Source of the DNA: Microbacterium hominis
Lineage (GTDB): Bacteria; Actinomycetota; Actinomycetes; Actinomycetales; Microbacteriaceae
Assembly (NCBI RefSeq): GCF_013282805.1
Contig: NZ_CP054038.1
Coordinates: 1,364,001 to 1,428,000, forward strand
Reading direction: 5' to 3'
DNA: 64,000 nucleotides
Part shown: in pieces, positions 1 through 8,517 of the stretch
Layout: each line of letters starts with the position of its first letter
How positions within the stretch are numbered: the stretch's first letter is position 1
The notes under the pieces: generated by a model
Database searches by the model: none
What the model was told of the DNA's origin: nothing
The model's input: the letters and a program-made list of their open reading frames with translations, nothing else
Program-made: the position numbers and the translations under genes

Positions 1-59
1 GTGTCGACGGGCGTGACCGCTCGGCGACGGTCCGCATGCCGGATCCAGCGGGAGCGTGG

Positions 60-356
60 TCAGAATGGCTGAGGGTGGGGTGATGCGTGCGGGATCGTGA
101 CGGGTTTCGTGCTCGTTCTTGGCTGCGGCGCTGGCGGGCGCAGCATCGCGGCATGCATGACTTCTTCGCGGGTGTGGTGGCGTGAGGGGCGACGCCGGTC
201 GTGAAGCCAGACGGCCTCGAGTTGCCCGTCGGGTACGCGTTCGACATAGGCGATGACATGGTCCGAGTCACGCTCACCCACGGACGGGTCACACAGTCTC
301 CAGGCGCCATCACCGACCGGGTCGAAGACGAGGTGGTGTTGATCTGCGCTGATCAT
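60..356 (-). CDS. Small conserved hypothetical protein (98 aa)
   Basis: A 98-residue soluble protein of unknown function. The core (residues 1-75) has an acidic first half with the run FDPVGDGAWRLCD and a predicted beta-rich pattern ending in AYVERVPDGQLEAVWL. The C-terminal 25 residues are proline- and basic-rich and look disordered. I start it at the ATG at 356 because GGAGGT lies at normal distance just upstream. The frame stays open 67 codons further upstream, but that part has arginine-rich noise composition. No signal peptide or membrane segment is seen. I do not recognise a family; the start is well supported, the function is not. Confidence 0.6.
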   Translation of the reverse strand: MISADQHHLVFDPVGDGAWRLCDPSVGERDSDHVIAYVERVPDGQLEAVWLHDRRRPSRHHTREEVMHAAMLRPPAPQPRTSTKPVTIPHASPHPQPF

Positions 357-605
357 GATTACCTCCGGTTCCAGCATGCGGCGCTCAGCGGGGTCCGTCC
401 ACCCCCTTGACTTGCCCGCGCCGGTGACCCGTCCCCACCGGGTACCCGCCCGGGTGCATGCCCCCATTCCGCGGTCGCACAGTTCGCGGTTCGGGGATCC
501 GCGTCTTGCGCGCTTTCGAAGCGGAGTGGATCGTTCCGGGGTGTCCCCCTTGCGCAACGGATCCCCGCCTGAGATGGGCTCTAGGCGTCAAGAAGGCGCG
601 GCGGT

Positions 606-800
606 TCAGGAAGGTCCGGGTTCACGGTGCGGTGGGCGGTTGGGAGCAGCATCCGGGCGCCAGTCGGCGATGGTGGGCACGACGTCGTCGAACACCGGGT
701 CGAGGGGAGGTTCGTCGGGCAGGTGCAGCGCGCGGTAATCCCGCGGAAGCTCGTCGACCAGCTGACCGTCGCGTGGTCCGTCTCGCAGTCGGAACACCAT
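606..800 (-). CDS. Small hypothetical protein (64 aa), DGP-DG motif
   Basis: A 64-residue acidic protein beginning MVFRLRDGPRDGQLVDELP. The pattern DGPxDG followed by hydrophobic/acidic residues resembles short actinobacterial hypothetical proteins of the 'DGPLDGQ' kind, from memory only. The main support is the signal in front of it: TATCGT lies exactly 6 nt upstream of the ATG, matching the leaderless promoter seen at many genes in this window. The last 15 residues are proline/arginine-rich. No function is proposed. It could still be a chance ORF, since it is short. Confidence 0.5.
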   Translation of the reverse strand: MVFRLRDGPRDGQLVDELPRDYRALHLPDEPPLDPVFDDVVPTIADWRPDAAPNRPPHREPGPS

Positions 801-812
801 GCGTCAACGATA
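801..812 (-). promoter_or_regulatory. Leaderless promoter, 64-aa gene
   Basis: On the minus strand TATCGT (812-807) is followed by six bases and then the ATG at 800. The expected transcription start therefore falls on the start codon. No -35 element is obvious. Confidence 0.5.
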
Positions 813-974
813 GGAACCGCTCCCGTGCCGGACGAGGCGGTTGCGTTCCACGCGATGATCGTCTATCCGGTCGACTAGACAGACGTCCAGGTGCTGGAAC
901 ACGTCAAGGAAAGTATTCTCGCTACGAGTGGTACACCGGATCCCAAGTACTTGGTCGGCCTAGGCGGAGGCGAA

Positions 975-1415
975 ATGGGGACAATCTTCTATGGCGGGTC
1001 AGAGTCGCCGATCCATATCGAGGATCGCGCGCTGGCCCACCTCAAAGTCGTCATCTCGACCAAGCTCCGACGCGGCGAGAGCTTCACATTGTCGTGGCGG
1101 CACCCCGAGGACCAGCCGCGCGGACGCAGCACGATCTGGCTGAATCCCTCGATCCCGTTGCGGTTCGTGTTCGACGACCCGGAGCCCGCCGCACTGAACC
1201 CTGCCTGGATCGAGGAGCTCGCGAATTCGGCAAGCTCCACCGGCGGCATCATGCTGGTAGCTGAGCAAATCGAGAGCGATCCGGCTCAGAGTGTCGGTGG
1301 CGAAGAGAAGAATGTGTCGCTTGGCAACGTGGCAGTGGAACACCTGAACGTCGATCGCGCGACCATCGCCGGGGCTGACCTGGCCGGCGCCGACCTCTCC
1401 GGCGCCGCGAACTAG
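975..1415 (+). CDS. DUF7882-like small protein with pentapeptide-type tail
   Basis: A 146-residue protein. Residues 1-90 match the small family common in Microbacteriaceae (often called DUF7882, sometimes mis-annotated as ATP-dependent DNA ligase): MGTIFYGG, then IEDRALAHLKVVISTKLRRG, a W-rich strand, IWLNPSIPLRFVF, and NPAWIEELANSASSTGG. The function of the family is unknown. The start is the ATG at 975, preceded by GGCGGAGG; the frame is open further upstream but without family similarity. Unlike usual members it carries about 45 extra residues ending in GADLAGADLSGAAN, which looks like two to three pentapeptide repeats. The family match is from memory. Confidence 0.75.
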   Translation: MGTIFYGGSESPIHIEDRALAHLKVVISTKLRRGESFTLSWRHPEDQPRGRSTIWLNPSIPLRFVFDDPEPAALNPAWIEELANSASSTGGIMLVAEQIESDPAQSVGGEEKNVSLGNVAVEHLNVDRATIAGADLAGADLSGAAN

Positions 1416-1633
1416 GACAGCGGCGCGGGCAGACATGAATGCGCCGACATTCAGAAGCGTCGAGCTGCGCCACGAAGAGTGGACCCCGTCGTAGACGCGT
1501 CGGCGATCACCGGACGAGCCAACCAAGCCAGTCCTTAAGTAGCGCAACTCCGAGGTCGTCGCACAGAGGAGAACCTACGCATGACGGATGCGGCGGCGAA
1601 GCCCCTTGACGAGTCGCCGGTCGGGCCGCTCGG

Positions 1634-1934
1634 TCACAGCCGTTCGAGGAGCATCGTGAGCGCCGCGCTCGTGCTGGCCGCGACCACCTCCTCCGGGCGG
1701 CCGGGGACGTGGTGAGTGGCCGCGCTGCTTGGTCGTGAGGTGGTAGGCGACGATGCTCCCGCGGAACCAATCAGAGGCGTCGGCGCCGCGCCCGAGTGCG
1801 GTCGAGACGCCTCCGCTGGTCAGCGACTCCACCGCCGCGACGGTGCGACCGTCGTCACGGCACATTCGTGCGATCTCCGCCACGACACGGTTGTTCTCGC
1901 TCATCGTTCGATCGGGGAGGTGACCGTGGATCAC
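1634..1934 (-). pseudogene. pncC: cinA/pncC (NMN amidohydrolase) remnant with internal deletion
   Basis: The N-terminal part reads like the CinA C-terminal domain (nicotinamide-nucleotide amidohydrolase, NAD salvage): AVESLTSGGVSTAL with the catalytic Ser region, then WFRGSIVAYHLTTKQ. The frame then changes, and a second frame gives a typical CinA C-terminus, HHVPGRPEEVVAAS followed by a leucine-rich helix and a stop at 1634-1636. Full-length proteins are about 160 residues; here about 60 N-terminal and 25 C-terminal residues remain. Some 70-80 central residues are therefore missing and the frame is shifted at about 1690-1710. The GTG at 1934 overlaps the stop of the upstream LLM gene (GTGA), so the two were once coupled. 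It is very unlikely to be functional. Confidence 0.75.
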
Positions 1935-2899
1935 AGGCGCCGAAGATCTCTCAGAAGATCGGATGCCGCGTCGTCGAGGAACGGCGTCTGGGCGTCACCA
2001 CCCACCTGCACGAGGGCGATGTCGGTGAAGCCGGCGTCGACGTAGTCCTTCACCCGTGCGGCGATGCGATCGAGGTCGGGTCCGCAGGGGATGGCGTGGG
2101 CGACGTCTTCGGGTCGGACGAACGCGCTGGCGCCGTCGAAGCCCGCCGGCGTCGGAAGGTCGGCATTCACCGCCCATCCGCCACCGAACCATCGGAACTG
2201 GTCGTGCGCACGCGCGACCGCAGCTGCCTCGTCGGTGTCCCAGCAGATCGGAACCTGGCCGATCTTGCGTGACGCGCCGGAATGCGCGGCATCCCACTGT
2301 TCGATCAGTTCTCGTTCCGGCTGCACCGAGATGAGGTGGTCGGCGAGCGGCGCGAACCGGTCGATGGACTCGTCGCCCGATCCTGCGACGGCGAGAGGAA
2401 CGGGAGAATCTGGAAGGTCCCAGATGCGCGCCGAGTCGACTCGGAAGTACTCGCCCTCCCAGGTGGTCAGCTCGCCGGTGTGCAATTCGCGGATGATCTG
2501 GATCGCTTCCTCGAGCATGCTCTGGCGCACAGCGACCGAGGGCCACCCTTCTCCCACGACGTGCTCGTTGAGATTCTCGCCCGAGCCGAGGCCGAGAACG
2601 AAGCGCCCCTCGCTCAGCTCTTGCAACGTCGCGGCCTTCTGCGCCACCACCGCCGGGTGGTACCGCATCGTCGGGCACGTGACGTAGGTCATCAGCTCGA
2701 GACGCGATGTCGCATGTGCGACTGCGCCGAGCACCGACCACGCATACGGCGAGTGGCCCTGGCTGGTCAGCCATGGCGAGTAGTGGTCGCTCGAGACGGC
2801 GAAGTCGAACCCGACCTCCTCCGCATGCGCGGCATGGCGCACCAGGTCGCGCGCTCTGCTCTGCTCCGTCATCAGGGTGTACCCGAAGTTCGTGGTCAC
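1931..2899 (-). CDS. LLM-class F420-dependent oxidoreductase
   Basis: A 322-residue luciferase-like monooxygenase fold enzyme of the F420-using, G6PD-like subgroup (TIGR03557 type). It would use reduced or oxidised deazaflavin F420 as hydride carrier on an unknown substrate in the cytoplasm. Supporting pieces are FGYTLMTEQ at the start, AEEVGFDFAVSSDHYSPW, the core strand LELMTYVTCPTMRYHPAVVAQ, and RFVLGLGSGENLNEHVVG. The length is normal for the family. The start is GTG at 2899 with GAGGAG upstream. It is followed, with a 4-bp overlap, by the broken pncC gene. The physiological substrate cannot be read from sequence. Confidence 0.9.
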   Translation of the reverse strand: MTTNFGYTLMTEQSRARDLVRHAAHAEEVGFDFAVSSDHYSPWLTSQGHSPYAWSVLGAVAHATSRLELMTYVTCPTMRYHPAVVAQKAATLQELSEGRFVLGLGSGENLNEHVVGEGWPSVAVRQSMLEEAIQIIRELHTGELTTWEGEYFRVDSARIWDLPDSPVPLAVAGSGDESIDRFAPLADHLISVQPERELIEQWDAAHSGASRKIGQVPICWDTDEAAAVARAHDQFRWFGGGWAVNADLPTPAGFDGASAFVRPEDVAHAIPCGPDLDRIAARVKDYVDAGFTDIALVQVGGDAQTPFLDDAASDLLRDLRRL

Positions 2900-2924
2900 G
2901 TCGTCTCCTCGTGCTCGTTACCGG

Positions 2925-3134
2925 CTACGGCAGCTCTTCGACCTGGATCTCGCTGTCGTCGTCACCGTCGGCGGGTTCGTCCTCGGGCAGGATGTCGCCC
3001 TGTCCTTCCTCGCCCAGTTCTGCGTCGAGGGGCGTCTCACCCTGGGTCTCGGGCTGGACGTCGTCTTCGATACGTCCTGCGTCATCCATCTCTTCAGGCG
3101 TGAGGTCACCCTCGTCGTTCGTCGTGTTCGACAT
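2925..3134 (-). CDS. Small acidic hypothetical protein (69 aa)
   Basis: A 69-residue, strongly acidic, low-complexity protein ([20 protein letters not shown], then many Asp/Glu up to EIQVEELP). It is probably intrinsically disordered and soluble. The ATG at 3134 is chosen because GAGGAG lies 5 nt upstream; an in-frame ATG six codons earlier has no such site. Short acidic proteins of this kind are frequent in Microbacterium genomes (recollection), but no function is known to me. Confidence 0.65.
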   Translation of the reverse strand: MSNTTNDEGDLTPEEMDDAGRIEDDVQPETQGETPLDAELGEEGQGDILPEDEPADGDDDSEIQVEELP

Positions 3135-3242
3135 CGTCTCTCCTCGGTTCACGTGCAGCGCTTGGGGCAGCTCTGCGTCGCCTACTTCCCGATCGCGGGG
3201 GTTCGCGTATCAGGCAAGCAGTCGCACCCCGCGTCGCGAAGT

Positions 3243-3332
3243 GGGTTGACAAACCCGCCCGCACCTCGCCGGGGCGTGCAGGTGGCCACCGTGTCAACCC
3301 CGTGGCCACGGTCGCGCCCACTCGCCTACGGT
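3243..3332 (+). promoter_or_regulatory. Palindrome-rich xfp control region
   Basis: Upstream of xfp lie a 9-bp inverted repeat, GGGTTGACA (3243-3251) with TGTCAACCC (3292-3300), and two near-identical palindromes, GGTGGCCACC (3281-3290) and CGTGGCCACG (3301-3310), spaced 20 bp centre to centre. TACGGT at 3327-3332 fits a -10 box, and GAGGAG lies just before the ATG at 3362. The GTGGCCAC pair, two helical turns apart next to the -35 position, looks like a double operator. The regulator is unknown. Confidence 0.5.
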
Positions 3333-3361
3333 CGAAAGACCGGCGACGAGCGAGGAGTCAC

Positions 3362-5734
3362 ATGCCGAATGCACGTCTGCATGACGACGAGATCCGGGAA
3401 CTGGACGCCTGGTGGCGCGCAGCGAACTACCTGAGCGTCGGCCAGATCTACCTGCGCGACAATCCGCTGCTGCGCAGGCCGCTCACCCGCGACGACGTCA
3501 AACCTCGCCTGCTCGGGCACTTCGGCACCGTTCCCGGACTCAACCTCATCTACGCGCACGCGAATCGACAGATCGGCGTGCGGGATCTGGACGCGCTGTA
3601 CATCGCCGGTCCCGGCCACGGCGGCCCGGGAATGGTGGCGAACGCCTGGCTCGACGGCACCTACAGCGAGCGGTACCCGTCCGTCACCCGTGACGAGGCC
3701 GGCATGCGGCGGCTCTTCCGGCAGTTCTCCACGCCCGGAGGCATCCCCAGTCACGCCGCCCCCGAAACCCCGGGCTCCATCCACGAGGGCGGCGAGCTGG
3801 GGTACTCGCTCAGCCACGCCTACGGCGCCGCGTTCGACAACCCCGACCTCACGGTGTTCTGCGTCATCGGCGACGGCGAAGCCGAAACCGGGCCACTGGC
3901 CACGGCATGGCACAGCAACAAGTTCCTCGACCCCGCGACCGACGGCGCCGTGCTCCCGATCCTCCACCTGAACGGGTGAAAGATCGCGAACCCGACCGTG
4001 CTCTCCCGCATCCCCGAAAGCGAACTCGAGAGTCTGCTGCACGGCTACGGCCACGAGCCGATCTTCGTGACGTTCGAAACGACGGATGCCGCCCCCGACG
4101 TCCACCAGCGGTTCGCCGATGCGCTCGAAGTCGCACTCGACCGCATCGCTGCGATCCAGCACGCCGCGCGCGTCGACGGCGCCACCGGGCGACCCGCCTG
4201 GCCGGTCATCGTACTGCGATCACCGAAAGGCTGGACCGGTCCGAGCAAGGTCGACGGGCTCGTGGTCGAGGGCACGTGGCGCGCGCACCAGGTGCCGCTC
4301 CCAGGGGCTCGGGACAGCGACGAGCACCTGCGGCAGCTTCACGACTGGTTGCACTGCTACCGTCCGTCAGAGCTGTTCGACGAGGACGGCATCGCGTACC
4401 CCGAGACGATCGCGCTCGCGCCCGCCGGCGATCACCGGATGTCGGCCACGCCACACGCCAACGGCGGGATGCTGCGGGAAGACCTCAACCTGCCCGACTT
4501 CCGCGACTTCGCCGTGGACGTCGACGCCCCGGGTGCCCGTGACGCTTCGGCCACCGCCGTGCTCGGGGAGTACTTCGCCGAGGTCATCCGGCGCAACCCG
4601 ACGACCTTCCGCATCTTCGGCCCCGACGAGACCGCGTCGAATCGTCTCGCGCCCGCCGTGTATGAAGCGAGCGACAAACAGTGGAACGCGGCGACGATCG
4701 CGCTCGACGAGCACCTGGCGCGCGCGGGACGTGTCATGGAGGTGCTCAGCGAGCATCAGTGTCAGGGCTGGCTCGAGGGATACCTCCTCACCGGACGGCA
4801 CGGGGTCTTCAACAGCTACGAAGCGTTCGTGCACATCGTCGATTCCATGTTCAACCAGCACGCGAAGTGGCTCGAAGCATCCGCCCAGGTCCCCTGGCGC
4901 GCTCCGATCCCATCGCTCAACTACCTCGTGTCGAGCCACGTCTGGCGGCAGGACCACAACGGGTTCACCCACCAGGACCCGGGCTTCCTCGACGTGGTCG
5001 TCAACAAGAGCCCCGAGATCGTCCGCGTCTACCTTCCGTTCGACGCGAACACGCTGCTCGCGACCTACGACCACTGCCTGCGCACCGTCGACCGCGTCAA
5101 CGTCGTCGTCGCCGGCAAGCAGGACAACCCGCAGTGGCTCTCGATGGATGCCGCGGTGCAGCACTGCACCCGCGGCCTCAGCGTGCTCGCGTGGGCGGGT
5201 ACCGAGAAGCCCGGCGCCGACCCCGACATCGTGCTGGCCGCCGCTGGCGACGTGCCGACCCAGGAGATCCTGGCCGCAGCATCCATCCTCGCCCGCGACG
5301 CACCCGACCTCGCCACACGGGTCGTCAACGTCGTCGACCTCATGCGGCTACAGTCGGCGAGTGAGCACCCCCACGGCCTTTCCGACGACGATTTCGACCG
5401 GGTCTTCACGACGGATCGACCGATCATCTTCGCCTTCCACGGCTACCCGTGGCTGATCCACCGCCTCGCGTACAAACGGAACGGACACCCGAACCTCCAC
5501 GTGCGCGGCTACAAGGAGAAAGGAACCACGACCACGCCGTTCGACATGGTGATGCTCAACGACCTCGACCGGTTCCAGCTCGCGATCGACGCCCTCGACC
5601 GGCTGCCAGAAGCCGGGGGGCGGTACACCGAGCTGCGGAAATCGCTCGTCGAACGCCGAGCGGCCGCCCGCGACTACACCCGCGAGCACGGCGAGGACGA
5701 CCCCGCCATCGCCGGCTGGCGCTGGCCACACTGA
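3362..5734 (+). pseudogene. xfp: Phosphoketolase Xfp, full length but with one in-frame TGA
   Basis: Encodes xylulose-5-phosphate/fructose-6-phosphate phosphoketolase, a TPP enzyme that cleaves the sugar phosphate with inorganic phosphate to acetyl phosphate plus GAP or E4P. Seen: an N-terminal start with [15 protein letters not shown], the TPP-binding run [19 protein letters not shown], and the C-terminal phosphoketolase region [12 protein letters not shown] and [17 protein letters not shown]. The reading frame is intact for 790 codons except codon 206 (3977-3979), where TGA interrupts LHLNG-stop-KIANPT. The family normally has Trp, Tyr or Phe there, so TGG to TGA is the simplest change. Both sides keep full conservation, so the lesion is recent, a sequencing error, or read through. 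The start ATG has GAGGAG upstream. No acetate kinase gene follows. Confidence 0.85.
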
Positions 5735-5916
5735 AACGGAACCCATGCACGCCGGGACACGAACGGGGTTCTATCGGTTGTTTGGGTGTGAAGCTGGGAG
5801 GAGCGGCTGGAGCGAACCAATCACGATCACGTCGCAATACGAGAGCCCCCGCTCGGCCCGCAGACGGCCCATCATCGCGCAACGCCCGTTGAGGGATCGC
5901 ACGCGCACGACGGCCA

Positions 5917-6690
5917 TCAGTCGCGCCGCGGGCCCTCGTCCACGAGAGCCACGCACGCGTCACGGGACCCCAGCAGTGGAATCATCGCCCAGTCAGCGGT
6001 CCCGACATCATCGAGCTCACCGGCCCACACCAGGTCCACCGGGTGCGCAGCGTTCGACAGCTCGTCGCGAACCCGTCGCAGATCGGCTGTCGTCGCTCCG
6101 GTCGGGTCCTCGTCGGGTCCGATCCAGCCATCCCACCGCGCCGCGCGTCGCTTCGCCGGCGCGCTGTCACCGCCGACCCAGATCGGCACGCGCGGTCGCT
6201 GGACCGGCACCGCGGCGAGCGTGACGCCGTCGACCACGTAGTGCTCGCCGTGGTGAACGACCTGCTCACCGCTCCAAAGCCGAGTAATCACCTCTAGCGC
6301 CTCATCGAGCTGCGCAGCCCGAGTACGGCGATCACCGCTCTGCCCGAACATCTCGAAGCTTCGCGGAACGTCGCCGATGCCGACGCCGAGTGTCATCCGC
6401 CCGTCCGACAGCACGTCGAGGCTCGCGACGATCGACGCGATGACGTGCGGTGGGAAAGCGGGCAGCGGTGCGATGCAGGTGCCGATACGCATGTGCGATG
6501 TCGCCGCCGCGACCGCCGCGAGGATCACCCAGGGGTCGTAGGTCGCAGGTGGATCGTCGCGCGAGACGAACCCTCCCCAGGTGAAGTACCCGTCCCAGCC
6601 TGCCGCCTCAGCCCGCTGCGCCATGCGCGCCGCCTCACGCGGATCACCGAATGTCCCCCAGTGAGGAACGGCGAGCGCGAACCTGGTCAT
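5917..6690 (-). CDS. LLM-class flavin/F420-dependent oxidoreductase
   Basis: A 257-residue luciferase-like domain protein. It has FALAVPHWGTFGD at the start, RAEAAGWDGYFTWGG, DPWVILAAVAAATSHMRIGTC, DVLSDGRMTLGVGIG and RPRVPIWVGGDSAPAKRRAARWDGW, all typical of the family's TIM-barrel core. It is shorter than the usual 290-330 residues at the C-terminus but complete to its own stop. It reads toward the 3' end of xfp. The start ATG at 6690 has TAGGGT 6 nt upstream, so it is probably leaderless. Cofactor (FMN or F420) and substrate cannot be decided. Confidence 0.85.
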   Translation of the reverse strand: MTRFALAVPHWGTFGDPREAARMAQRAEAAGWDGYFTWGGFVSRDDPPATYDPWVILAAVAAATSHMRIGTCIAPLPAFPPHVIASIVASLDVLSDGRMTLGVGIGDVPRSFEMFGQSGDRRTRAAQLDEALEVITRLWSGEQVVHHGEHYVVDGVTLAAVPVQRPRVPIWVGGDSAPAKRRAARWDGWIGPDEDPTGATTADLRRVRDELSNAAHPVDLVWAGELDDVGTADWAMIPLLGSRDACVALVDEGPRRD

Positions 6691-6702
6691 GTGGTCACCC
6701 TA
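6691..6702 (-). promoter_or_regulatory. Leaderless promoter, LLM gene
   Basis: TAGGGT (6702-6697, minus strand), six bases, then the ATG at 6690. This fits the TANNNT-N6-start pattern found across the window. Confidence 0.6.
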
Positions 6703-6856
6703 GACCGGCGACACATAGCGCTGCCGTGTCCGAATCCGCGAATAGAGGCACCCGGGGGCCGAAGGAGTAGCCGAAACGGGTCCGGCTTGTACGAAGTGGT
6801 CCGCTCAGCGAGCACCGCCCGGATATGGATGCTTGCGTGATGCCCGTCGGAGAATC

Positions 6857-7285
6857 CTAGAGTCGGAGTCCGGCAGAGCGGCGTGCGGTCCGCTGTCTAT
6901 CGAATCCGAACCGAGCTGGCGGTGCCACGGACTCCCGGGCGTCCTCGACGACCGGATCGAAGTGGCGCAGGAGCGACGCGTACCCGAAGTGATGGTTGTA
7001 GGTGAGCGCGTACCCTGCGGAGTCGTCGCGGACTACGCGGTCAGTCGGGCTCTGGGGGATCTCGTCGTAGACGTATCCATTGACCAACGCGGCATCCCGC
7101 GTCTCGTCGCCGTAGTCCCACTCCGACAGATGGCGGATTGCGGCCTCGGGTCCGTTCTTGTCGATCATGTCGAGCACGCCGTCGGCATCCTCACCCTGCA
7201 TGAAGACGACACTCATCCAGCGACGCTCGACAGCGGCGCTGGAGTCGTGAGTGGAGGCTACTGCTCGGGTGGTGCGAATGCTCAT
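6857..7285 (-). CDS. Conserved hypothetical protein (142 aa)
   Basis: A 142-residue soluble protein, not assigned to a named family. The central part is well ordered and acidic: VFMQGEDADGVLDMIDKNG, AAIRHLSEWDYGDETRDAAL, then a Tyr/His-rich stretch YALTYNHHFGYASLLRHFD. The C-terminal 25 residues are basic. The start ATG at 7285 has GGGAG at correct spacing. An upstream in-frame extension of over 150 codons is arginine/serine-rich noise and was left out. No neighbours point to a role. Confidence 0.65.
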   Translation of the reverse strand: MSIRTTRAVASTHDSSAAVERRWMSVVFMQGEDADGVLDMIDKNGPEAAIRHLSEWDYGDETRDAALVNGYVYDEIPQSPTDRVVRDDSAGYALTYNHHFGYASLLRHFDPVVEDARESVAPPARFGFDRQRTARRSAGLRL

Positions 7286-7532
7286 CGTGAGCTCCCTTCT
7301 CCACCTATCAGGTACGCAGGGGGTACACGCTCCAGAGCAGGGATGTCGCGCCGGTGCCCGGTCAATTACGCTGATGCTGCGTGGATAAACCCGCTCGACG
7401 CCGCGATTTCGGCCCGAGTGGCACGCAGATGGCACGAGGATCGCGCCGACGTAGATTTCCTGCATGATTCCGCGGGTCGCGACGAGAACTGGGACTTCTG
7501 ACCTGACCCTCGACGGGCCGATCCGCGGGCGC

Positions 7533-8282
7533 TCAGCGTCCGCGGATCCGCCCGAGGTCGGCGTCGTCGAGCGACATGTGCCCGACCGCGACCGGTAGAT
7601 AGCGCAGCGCCCGCTCGCGCGCCCGCCCGTCGGTGTAGTGCACGCGGGGGCTGATGACGACGAGATCCGTGTCGTCGGGGCAGGCGAGTGAGACGTGGAC
7701 GTCTCCGGCGGCCCATTCCACGTCGAACGCCCGCGCGGCGCTGCCGGTCTCGACGGCATCCACAGCCGCGACATCCGCGGGCAGCTCGAGCGAGAGCGTG
7801 CTCGCGCAGTCGGGCATCGCCACCAGGTCGCTGGACTGATCGTTGCGGAACTCGGACGCCGGGGCCTGCGTGAGCGACCAGGAGCCGACGGGCACGCTCA
7901 CCGGTTCGGTGGCTCCCTCGTAATACAGCTCGACGGATTCGAAGGACACGCCCGCCGCGGGCACGGCGAGGGAGAACAGCAGATTGCCGAACAGCAGCCC
8001 GTCCGTCCCCTCGCCCCGCGCGACCTGCAGCTGCCCGGGCCCATATGCGTCGTCGCCGACGCCCACCGCGCGCAGGTCCGCCCAGATCGGATCCCGCTCG
8101 TGGGCGACGAAGACCAGGTTCATCGGATAGTCCTGGCCCGCCGGCATGACGATGTCCGCCGCGGTGAGGGCGAACGCGGGTGGTGCGGCATCCACGTCGC
8201 TCGTGCAGCCGACGGCGGTCGTGGCGAGGCTCCCGAGGACGAACGCGATCGCGGCGGCACAGGTGAATCGTCGAATGTCCAC
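7533..8282 (-). CDS. Putative secreted lipoprotein, unknown function
   Basis: A 249-residue protein with an N-terminal signal: a short basic start (DIRRF), a hydrophobic core AAAIAFVLGSLATTA, and a lipobox-like AVGC with Cys at about residue 26. It is probably anchored outside the membrane. The mature part is rich in beta strands (ELYYEGATEPVSVPVGSWSL and similar) with no family I recognise. The GTG at 8282 is chosen because the signal peptide then has normal shape; a TTG at 8321 would add 13 residues. The gene stands alone between a hypothetical gene and a repeat region. Confidence 0.6.
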   Translation of the reverse strand: MDIRRFTCAAAIAFVLGSLATTAVGCTSDVDAAPPAFALTAADIVMPAGQDYPMNLVFVAHERDPIWADLRAVGVGDDAYGPGQLQVARGEGTDGLLFGNLLFSLAVPAAGVSFESVELYYEGATEPVSVPVGSWSLTQAPASEFRNDQSSDLVAMPDCASTLSLELPADVAAVDAVETGSAARAFDVEWAAGDVHVSLACPDDTDLVVISPRVHYTDGRARERALRYLPVAVGHMSLDDADLGRIRGR

Positions 8283-8331
8283 TGGGACCAGACGATAGGG
8301 CACCACCCGCCGCGCGCACAATGATCGGGTT

Positions 8332-8504
8332 CGCGGCAGTTTGCGGCATCCGCGCCATCGATCGGTGCCGCGGATGCCGCAACCTGCCGCGCACGCGGGG
8401 TAACCGAGCCGCGGGATGCCGCGGATGCCGCAATCTACGGCGGTCGTGTGACACCTGGCGCCGATTCGAGCCGCGGATGCCGCAACCTGCCGCGGTCGTG
8501 TGAC
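8332..8504. repeat. Intergenic GGATGCCGC repeat cluster with 23-bp hairpin
   Basis: Four copies of CGCGGATGCCGCAAYCT-type sequence. The first (8332-8354) is inverted and pairs with the second (8369-8391): 23-bp arms, one mismatch, 14-nt loop. Copies three (8421-8452) and four (8473-8504) are direct repeats of 32 bp that also share GGTCGTGTGAC. Start-to-start spacing of copies two to four is about 51-52 bp. The cluster separates a lipoprotein gene from the end of the aminotransferase operon. It could act as a terminator, a protein-binding site or a mobile REP-like element. Confidence 0.7.
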
Positions 8505-8517
8505 CGAGGTGCCGCGC

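Noticed and set aside
60..557. 165-aa version of the first gene
   Set aside because: The upstream 67 codons are low-quality sequence, and a good ribosome site precedes the internal ATG at 356.
1579..1713. Short + strand ORF starting MTDAAAKPLDESP
   Set aside because: Good ribosome site, but after about 18 codons it runs antisense through the cinA remnant and stops; kept only as a possible truncated start.
3977..3979. Selenocysteine codon in xfp
   Set aside because: The family has no Sec or Cys at this site, and no SECIS-like hairpin or Sec genes are seen; Trp to stop is simpler.
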